Below, piece after piece: positions 58,946 to 64,000 of a DNA stretch of 64,000 bases. The stretch is taken from the NCBI RefSeq assembly GCF_002847285.1, contig NZ_CP025407.1:6141001-6205000 (forward strand), given 5' to 3'. The DNA is from Streptomyces sp. CMB-StM0423. GTDB lineage: Bacteria > Actinomycetota > Actinomycetes > Streptomycetales > Streptomycetaceae. The translations under genes were made by a program, and so were the position numbers. How positions within the stretch are numbered: position 1 is the stretch's first letter; each line of letters begins with the position of its first letter. The notes below the pieces were generated by a model. It made no database searches, had not been told where the DNA came from, and was given only the letters and a program-made list of their open reading frames with translations.

Positions 58946-59977
58946 GTGTCCGGGAACCGCCCCACGCTGGAGGCCGTGGCCGCCCGCGCCGGAGTGTCGC
59001 GGGCCACGGTGTCGCGCGTGGTCAACGGCGGCGCGGGGGTGCGCGAGCCGCTGCGCGAGCGGGTGCACCGCGCCGTGGCCGAGCTGGGCTACGTACCGAA
59101 CCAGGCCGCGCGCACGCTCGTCACCCGGCGCACCGGCGCGGTCGCCGTCGTCATCGCCGAGCCCGAGAGCCGGGTCTTCGCCGACCCGTTCTTCGCCCGG
59201 CAGTTGCGGGGGATCAGCGGGGCGCTGGCGGCGGCGGACACGCAGTTGGTGCTGCTCTACGTCGCGGACCGGGCGGACTACCCGCGGATCGGCCGGTTCC
59301 TGGCCGGCGGGCACGTGGACGGCGCGCTGATGTTCTCGCTGCACCGCGACGACCCGCTGCCGGGCCTGGCCGCGGCGGCGGGGCTGCCCGTCGTCTACGG
59401 CGGCCGTCCTGGCTGGCCGGGGGCGGCGGGGGAGCGGGGCCTGCTGTATGTCGACACGGACAACCGGGCGGGCGCGGAGCTGGCCGTACGGCATCTGCTG
59501 GGGCGGGGCCGGCGGCGGATCGGGCACATCGCGGGGCCGCTGGACCAGACGTCGGCGGTGGACCGGCTGGCGGGGTACCGGGCGGCGCTGGGGGTGGGCG
59601 GAGACGCCCCGGGCGGCCGCGAGCTGGTCGCGGAGGGCGACTTCACGCCGGCCGGCGGCGAACGCGCGATGGCGGAGCTGCTGGCCCGCGCCCCGGACCT
59701 CGACGCCGTGTTCGCCGGGTCCGACCTGATGGCCACCGGCGCCCTGCGCACCCTGCGCGCCCACGGCCGCCGCGTCCCCGCGGACGTCGCCGTCGTCGGC
59801 TACGACGACCTGGACCCCGCGACCTGGACGGAGCCGCCGCTGACGACGGTGCACCAGGACGTCGAGGGGATGGGCGGGGTGATGGCCCGGCTGCTGCTGC
59901 GCAGCCTGGGGGGCGGGCAGGAGGAGCAGGAGCCGGTGGTGACGACGCCGCGGCTCGTGGTGCGGGAGTCGGGCTGA
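58946..59977 (+). CDS. LacI-family repressor of the beta-1,3-glucanase operon
   Basis: The 343-residue protein has the LacI HTH (TLEAVAARAGVSRATVSRVVNGGAGVREPLRERV with hinge AELGYVPNQAARTLVTRRTG) and a periplasmic-binding-protein-like sugar domain (LLYVADRADYPRIGRFLAGGHVDGALMF ... PDLDAVFAGSDLMATGALRTLRAHGRRVPADVAVVGYDD). GTG 58946 follows GAGGAGTTGAG. The divergent glucanases and the palindrome between them define its likely target; the inducer is probably a laminari-oligosaccharide (inference). Confidence 0.9.
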   Translation: MSGNRPTLEAVAARAGVSRATVSRVVNGGAGVREPLRERVHRAVAELGYVPNQAARTLVTRRTGAVAVVIAEPESRVFADPFFARQLRGISGALAAADTQLVLLYVADRADYPRIGRFLAGGHVDGALMFSLHRDDPLPGLAAAAGLPVVYGGRPGWPGAAGERGLLYVDTDNRAGAELAVRHLLGRGRRRIGHIAGPLDQTSAVDRLAGYRAALGVGGDAPGGRELVAEGDFTPAGGERAMAELLARAPDLDAVFAGSDLMATGALRTLRAHGRRVPADVAVVGYDDLDPATWTEPPLTTVHQDVEGMGGVMARLLLRSLGGGQEEQEPVVTTPRLVVRESG

Positions 59978-60030
59978 GGGGGGTATCGGGGGGCTTGGGG
60001 TGGTGGGCACGGACCTGAGAGGGCCCCCGA

Positions 60031-60504
60031 TCAGAAGCCGGCGCGGGCGGGCTCGTCCACCCGGGCCACCGACTCCTGCGCGAACTGGGCCGTGTAGGCG
60101 TCGCGGATCTCCTCGATCCGGCCGTCCTGCTCCTGCGCCTCGGTGAGCGGGTAGAGCAGGTAGACCTCGTACGAGCGCTCCCGCTCGATGGTGCCGTGCC
60201 GGTCGCGGTACTGGCCCCGTACCTGGTCCACGGTGAGCCCTGCGGGGAAACGCGGGGTGACGACCTCGTCCACGAACGCGCGGAACTGCCGGTCGGTGAC
60301 GTCCGGGCCGCCGTCGGGCCGTACCGTGCCGAACATCAGATGCGTCTGCACGTACGGCTCCAGGTCCGCGGCCTGGGACAGGGCGACCGGTGGGGTGGGG
60401 TCGCCCTCCGCGAGGGCGGCGGGGGCGGTGGCCGCGGCGGCGCCGGCGAGGGCCGCGGCGAGCGCGAGGGCGGCGAGGCGAAGGCGTGGCTTCGTAAGGT
60501 TCAC
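60031..60504 (-). CDS. secreted DUF3574 protein
   Basis: The 157-residue precursor has a signal peptide (LRLAALALAAALAGAAAATAPAALA). The DUF3574 domain shows HLMFGTVRPDGGPDVTDRQFRAFVDEVVTPRFPAGLTV and IEEIRDAYTAQFAQESVARVDEP. The family has no known function; it looks like a small ferredoxin-like exported domain. GTG 60504 and GTG 60522 are both possible starts; neither has a strong ribosome site. Confidence 0.8.
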   Translation of the reverse strand: MNLTKPRLRLAALALAAALAGAAAATAPAALAEGDPTPPVALSQAADLEPYVQTHLMFGTVRPDGGPDVTDRQFRAFVDEVVTPRFPAGLTVDQVRGQYRDRHGTIERERSYEVYLLYPLTEAQEQDGRIEEIRDAYTAQFAQESVARVDEPARAGF

Positions 60505-60649
60505 GACCGGGGAAACGACCACCGGGAGGGAAAGTTGCGTGGATGCGCCCGGGGCCGTTTGTTTGCCCGTTGTTCGGCTCGACCTCACCGACCGGTGGTC
60601 ACGCCGTTGCAGAATCGAGGCCCTCCTCCGGAACACGAAAGGCCCTTCC

Positions 60650-61861
60650 ATGCAGGGAGAGCGATTCACCGCGCCCACCCCACCGGGCACGAGACTGCTG
60701 CACATCGGCCCCCACAAGACGGGCACCACCGCCCTCCAGGCCGCGTTCCACGAGGCGCGCGACACCCTCAGGGAGCACGGCGTCGTCTATGCCGGGCCGG
60801 GTCGCCAGGCGAAGGACCCGGCGGTCGCGATCGCCAGGAAGGACCCGACGGCGGCGGAGCGCGAGCCCTGGGAGGCGTTCTGCCGGGAGGCGGCGGAGGC
60901 GGGTGACCTGCGGTTCTTCGCGAGCAGCGAGTTCTTCGCGACGGCTTCCGCGGACGCGGCGCGGACGGCGGTGCAGGAGCTGGCGGGCGAGGGCGGCGCG
61001 GGTGGCGAGGGTGGCGTGCACGTGGTGGTGACGCTGCGGCCGCTGCGGAAGATCATGCCGTCGCACTGGCAGCAGTACGTCAAGCACGGGCTCTGCGAGT
61101 CGTACGAGACCTGGCTCGACGCCATGCTGCGCAAGCCCCCGTACGAGGAGCCGACGCCGGACTTCTGGCACCTGCAGCGGCACGACGAGCTGATCGAGCG
61201 CTGGGCGGCGGCCGCGGGTCCCGAGAACGTGACGGCGGTGGTCGTGGACGAGGCGCGGCCGCTGTGGCAGTTCCGGGTCTTCGAGCAGTTGCTGGACCTG
61301 CCGGAGGAGGTGCTGCAGCCGCAGGAGAGCGGGGGGAACTCGTCGCTGACGCAGAGCGAGGCGGAGCTGCTGCTGCAGCTCAACCGCAAGCTGCGGGAGC
61401 GTAATTGGAGCACGTGGCGGCAGGGCAAGGTGATCCGCGAGGGCGTGGTCCCGCGCCTCCAGTCGTACGAACCGGCGCCGAACGAACCCCGCATCACGAC
61501 GCCGGAGTGGGCGGAGACGGCGGTGGCGGAGGTGGCCGAACGGGTGGCGGCGGGCATCGCGGCGTCGGGGGTCCGGGTGGTGGGGGACCTGGAGGCGCTG
61601 TCCCGGCGGCCCAGCACGCCGGTGGAGCCGGTGACGCCGAGGGAGATCCCCACGGAGGCGGCGACGGAGGCGGTGCTGGGCGGAATACTGGCGTCCGCGG
61701 CCCTGGCGGCGAAGGCGTCCCCGCCGGCCCCGGCACCGGCACCGGCCCCGGAGGTGCCGGAGGCGCGGGGGGCGCTGGAGGATCGGCCGGTGCGGAATGT
61801 GCCGGTGAAGGACTTGGTCCGGGTGGTCGCCCGCAGGGCGGTACGCCGGATGCGGGGGTGA
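60650..61861 (+). CDS. sulfotransferase-like protein with P-loop (PAPS-binding type)
   Basis: The 403-residue protein starts with LLHIGPHKTGTTALQAAFHEA, the 5'-phosphosulfate-binding loop of sulfotransferases, and has VVVTLRPLRKIMPSHWQQYVKHG, matching the 3'-phosphate-binding Arg/Ser region. The C-terminal 100 residues are Ala/Pro-rich, ending in a basic VRVVARRAVRRMRG tail that could contact membrane or partner. The acceptor is unknown. It is monocistronic; codon bias is normal. Confidence 0.8.
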   Translation: MQGERFTAPTPPGTRLLHIGPHKTGTTALQAAFHEARDTLREHGVVYAGPGRQAKDPAVAIARKDPTAAEREPWEAFCREAAEAGDLRFFASSEFFATASADAARTAVQELAGEGGAGGEGGVHVVVTLRPLRKIMPSHWQQYVKHGLCESYETWLDAMLRKPPYEEPTPDFWHLQRHDELIERWAAAAGPENVTAVVVDEARPLWQFRVFEQLLDLPEEVLQPQESGGNSSLTQSEAELLLQLNRKLRERNWSTWRQGKVIREGVVPRLQSYEPAPNEPRITTPEWAETAVAEVAERVAAGIAASGVRVVGDLEALSRRPSTPVEPVTPREIPTEAATEAVLGGILASAALAAKASPPAPAPAPAPEVPEARGALEDRPVRNVPVKDLVRVVARRAVRRMRG

Positions 61862-62277
61862 GGGGCGGCGGGTTTTGGGGGGCGGCGGGCGCGACGGGGG
61901 CGGGCTGTGGACTGCGGCGCGGACGGGGGTGGGCTGCGGATGGGTTCCGGGGCGGAGCACCGGCGTGGTCGGGGCGTAGCCCGGGGGATTTCTGGGGTGC
62001 GGTGCCGGGGTGCGGGGGCGGAGTGCCCGGCAGGGAGCCGAGGGTGGATCAGCCGGCGGGCAGGGTGTGGTCCCGAGGGGGGTTGGGGCGGAGCCCCCGG
62101 GCGGGGTCTCGGAGGCGGAGCCCCTGAGTTCCGGGAAGGGGCGGGATCGGGGCACCCCCTCCCCACCCCGGAACGGGGTCGGCGCGGGGGCGGCGTCGTG
62201 CAGGCCCGTTCGCGGTTCTACCCGGAGGGCGCCGGGGCTCTGCTGCGGGATCGCGGACCCCGGTGTTTCGGAGCGGA

Positions 62278-62545
62278 GTCGGGGTGGCGGTGGTGTGTGG
62301 GTGGGCCGGTGTACGGGGGAGCCGTGCCGGGGTGGGCGGTGTCGTTGGGGCTCCCACCGGGCCACCCGTCTCCTGAGTGTGCGGGCCTGCGTCCGCCGTC
62401 AAGGGCGTTCCCTCCGCTTCGCTGCGGGAACGTCGCTGCGCGATGGGGCTTCGCCCCACCCCTGACTGCGGACTCCGGCCCGTGACGGACCGGCGGCTAT
62501 GGGTGGCCCGGAGGGAGCGGCGTCCCTTGAAGCGGCGTACGGATC
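62278..62545. repeat. dispersed repeat, right copy, with cloverleaf-forming core (62382-62482)
   Basis: The core pairs CGGGCC (62382-62387) with GGCCCG (62477-62482), and 62391-62405 with 62459-62473 (13 of 15 pairs). Inside are CGTTCCC/GGGAACG (62406-62432), TCGC-TGC-GCGA (62433-62443) and GGGGC-TTC-GCCCC (62445-62457). Compared with 1158-1258, changes in the first hairpin and outer helix are compensated on the other side. Confidence 0.8.
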
Positions 62546-62777
62546 GGTCATCCCGCGACGGGGGCCGACCCACCGGAGCCGGGCCCAACTGCACACGGAC
62601 GGCCCCGGTTCCGGAGGAGGAGAACGGAGCCGGGCCGCCGTCTGCATCCGGCGCCCCGGGACGGTGGGGCGAACTCCGGGCGGCATAGCCGACGCGCGGA
62701 CCCGGGGGCGGTCGGGTCCCCGGGGCTGGTTTTGGTGCGCCCTTGGCGGTCGGACCCGGGGGCAGTGCGTCCCGGTG

Positions 62778-63101
62778 CGCAAAAGTCGGCTCGCGTGGGT
62801 GATTTGAGTCGGTTTTGGTGGGGTGGTGCCGGGGGCTTGTATCCTCGGCGTGCGCCCATGTCGCCTGTCTTGCGGCCTCTGGCCCCTCGGGGTGGTCATG
62901 TGCCTTTCGTGGCGAAATTCGGGCTCTGTGAGGGATTTACTATGGTTACCCCGGTCGGTCTCCCTGAATTTGTGCCGGCGGCGTGCGCTCGGGCAGCCCT
63001 TGGCGGTGTTGTCGGGCCGCCGTCGGGTGCGTGCGTCTGAGGGGGCGAAAGCCGGTGCCCCGGGGCCGATTTGGGGCGGATCGGCGGTGTTACCGCGAGT
63101 T
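62778..63101. repeat. three long degenerate units, right set
   Basis: GCGAAA-type starts lie near 62778, 62911 and 63044, a period of about 133. The last unit ends with GGTGTTACCGCGAGTT (63086-63101), identical to the first left-end unit at 1880-1895. The first two ends are decayed. Confidence 0.6.
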
Positions 63102-63416
63102 ACGGCCGGATTTCTCCGCTCGGGATGCCACGGGCCGGGCGGCGGTGCTCCGTGGGCGGGGGAGTGTGCTTCGCGTGGGAGGAGTCGCCCTTGGGGGGCG
63201 AGTTCGACGGCCGGGGGCGGTGCGGGGAGTTTCGTCTTGCGGTCGGTCGTCGGCGGCGGAGGCCGGGTTGCCTACGGACGTCGCCGCAGGCGAGGGGGCC
63301 CGATGCTCCAATCCCCACGGAGGCGGGTTCGCCCGCGAGTACCTATGCCCGACGCCCTCGGTGGTGCGGGGGTACCTGCCGCCCGCTCCAGCCCGTCGCC
63401 GGGCTGCACCCCGCCC

Positions 63417-63515
63417 GGCGGGTGACCCTACGTCCCGGGCCTCCGGCGCCGCCTTCCCCGGCCGGCGGGTGACCCTACGTCCCGGGCCTCCGGCGCCGCC
63501 TTCCCCGCCCGGCGG
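63417..63515. repeat. 47-bp tandem duplication
   Basis: Unit 63417-63463 is repeated almost without change at 63464-63510, and a third begins at 63511 before decaying; CTCCGGCGCCG fragments continue to about 63600. Confidence 0.85.
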
Positions 63516-63912
63516 CTGGCGCATCCCCGCCCGGGATCACCCCGACGCCGGCTCCGGCCCTCCGGCGCCGACTCCCCGGCCGGCGACCGGGCGTCCCCAC
63601 CACGGGCCGCCCCGACACCGCCCCCCGCTCCCGGTCCGCCGCAGCCCAGGGCGCCCCCGATGCCCCACCCCCGCTACCGGCCACCCGCCACGCCGCCGTC
63701 GTGCCGCCCCGCCCCCGGGGGACGCCCGCTGGTTCTCGTCGCCCCTGCATCCCCCGGCCCTCGTACGGCCCGCAGCCGCCACGCCCCCGGCCTCCGCCCC
63801 CTCCGTTCGACACGCCCATCCCCTCGCGTTTTCATGGAATCGCCGGGCTTCCCCCGGTTCGTACCCCCCGGGGAAGTCGCGATCATCCCCTACCTCCGGC
63901 GGGAGGCGACCC

Positions 63913-64000
63913 GTGCATACCGACAAGCGTCCGACCAGTGGTTCCGGTCGTGAGGACGGCGGCCGGGGCGAGGGGCAGCCGGCGCGCGACGCGTACGACG
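63913..64000 (+). CDS. start of a gene running off the window, hydrophilic N-terminus
   Basis: GTG 63913 is preceded by GGGAGG (63901-63906) at a 6-base distance, and the frame stays open to the end (HTDKRPTSGSGREDGGRG ...). The 29 visible residues are charged and Gly-rich, typical of disordered N-termini of streptomycete membrane or signalling proteins. The product cannot be named. Confidence 0.5.
   Translation, partial: MHTDKRPTSGSGREDGGRGEGQPARDAYD

Larger units (their letters stand above)
61862..63912. other. gene-free, repeat-rich 2-kb region
   Basis: This stretch holds GGGGCGGAGCCCC-like hairpins (about 62080-62130), the right copy of the cloverleaf element (62278-62545), three long degenerate units (62778-63101) and a 47-bp tandem repeat (63417-63515). 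I see no supported gene. Confidence 0.7.

Noticed and set aside
61862..62280. Glycine-rich plus-strand frames after the sulfotransferase gene
   Set aside because: Low-complexity G-rich DNA with GGGGCGGAGCCCC hairpins; no coding evidence.

Overview
The window is very GC-rich, with strong G/C bias at third codon positions, many GTG/TTG starts and ATGA/GTGA stop-start overlaps. It carries a mycothiol-type maleylpyruvate isomerase homologue, abundant secreted glycan hydrolases and a Streptomyces-type RNase P RNA. It therefore reads as a Streptomyces or close relative chromosome (inference). No ribosomal operon, CRISPR array, tRNA, transposase or integrase was recognised.

Layout. 1-575: end of a HAD phosphatase. 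576-2186: gene-free, packed with degenerate tandem arrays and a cloverleaf-forming element that recurs at 62382-62482. 2187-9802: GDT1-type membrane protein under a manganese (yybP-ykoY) riboswitch, FetB-type permease, secreted HNH nuclease, ankyrin protein, polysaccharide deacetylase lipoprotein, DUF2000/AraC pair and an XRE-MurA fusion. 9841-15990: a five-gene translationally coupled operon behind a cobalamin riboswitch, encoding two membrane-anchored extracellular proteins and a complete ECF transporter (T, fused A-A, S). 16129-20045: glycosyltransferase, methyltransferase and alpha/alpha-toroid protein, divergent from a KstR-like TetR regulator with a KstR-type operator between them. 20161-30714: housekeeping and accessory genes, including a MaoC-like hydratase with a second KstR-like half-site pair upstream. 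29782-32692: Nif3, zinc-ribbon protein and RNase HI/phosphatase fusion in one operon. 33182-39012: KDPG aldolase, YaaA, a beta-helix alpha-glucanase-like enzyme, and GH18 and GH19 chitinases, the last with a perfect DasR-like inverted repeat.

39144-46205 is the most plastic part. It holds a frameshifted DeoR gene, a phosphotransferase, and a 5.5-kb islet made of three divergent regulator/enzyme pairs (MarR/hydrolase, MerR/NmrA, TetR/hydrolase). The islet is bracketed by 27-bp direct repeats identical to the 3' end of rnpB, the RNase P RNA gene at 46179-46588.

46501-61861: EamA exporter overlapping rnpB, AraC regulator, aromatic amino-acid decarboxylase, MerR plus membrane protein, RNB ribonuclease, arylsulfotransferase, MOSC protein, LysE exporter, a LacI-controlled beta-1,3-glucan degradation set (GH16, GH64), a DUF3574 protein and a sulfotransferase-like protein. 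61862-63912: again gene-free and repeat-rich, mirroring the left end. A new gene starts at 63913.

Best candidates for undescribed biology: (1) the covarying cloverleaf element and its repeat arrays at both ends; (2) the rnpB-3'-end-bracketed islet; (3) the B12-riboswitch ECF operon with toroid-type, intrinsic-factor-like surface proteins; (4) an HTH-fused MurA with a palindrome in its promoter.
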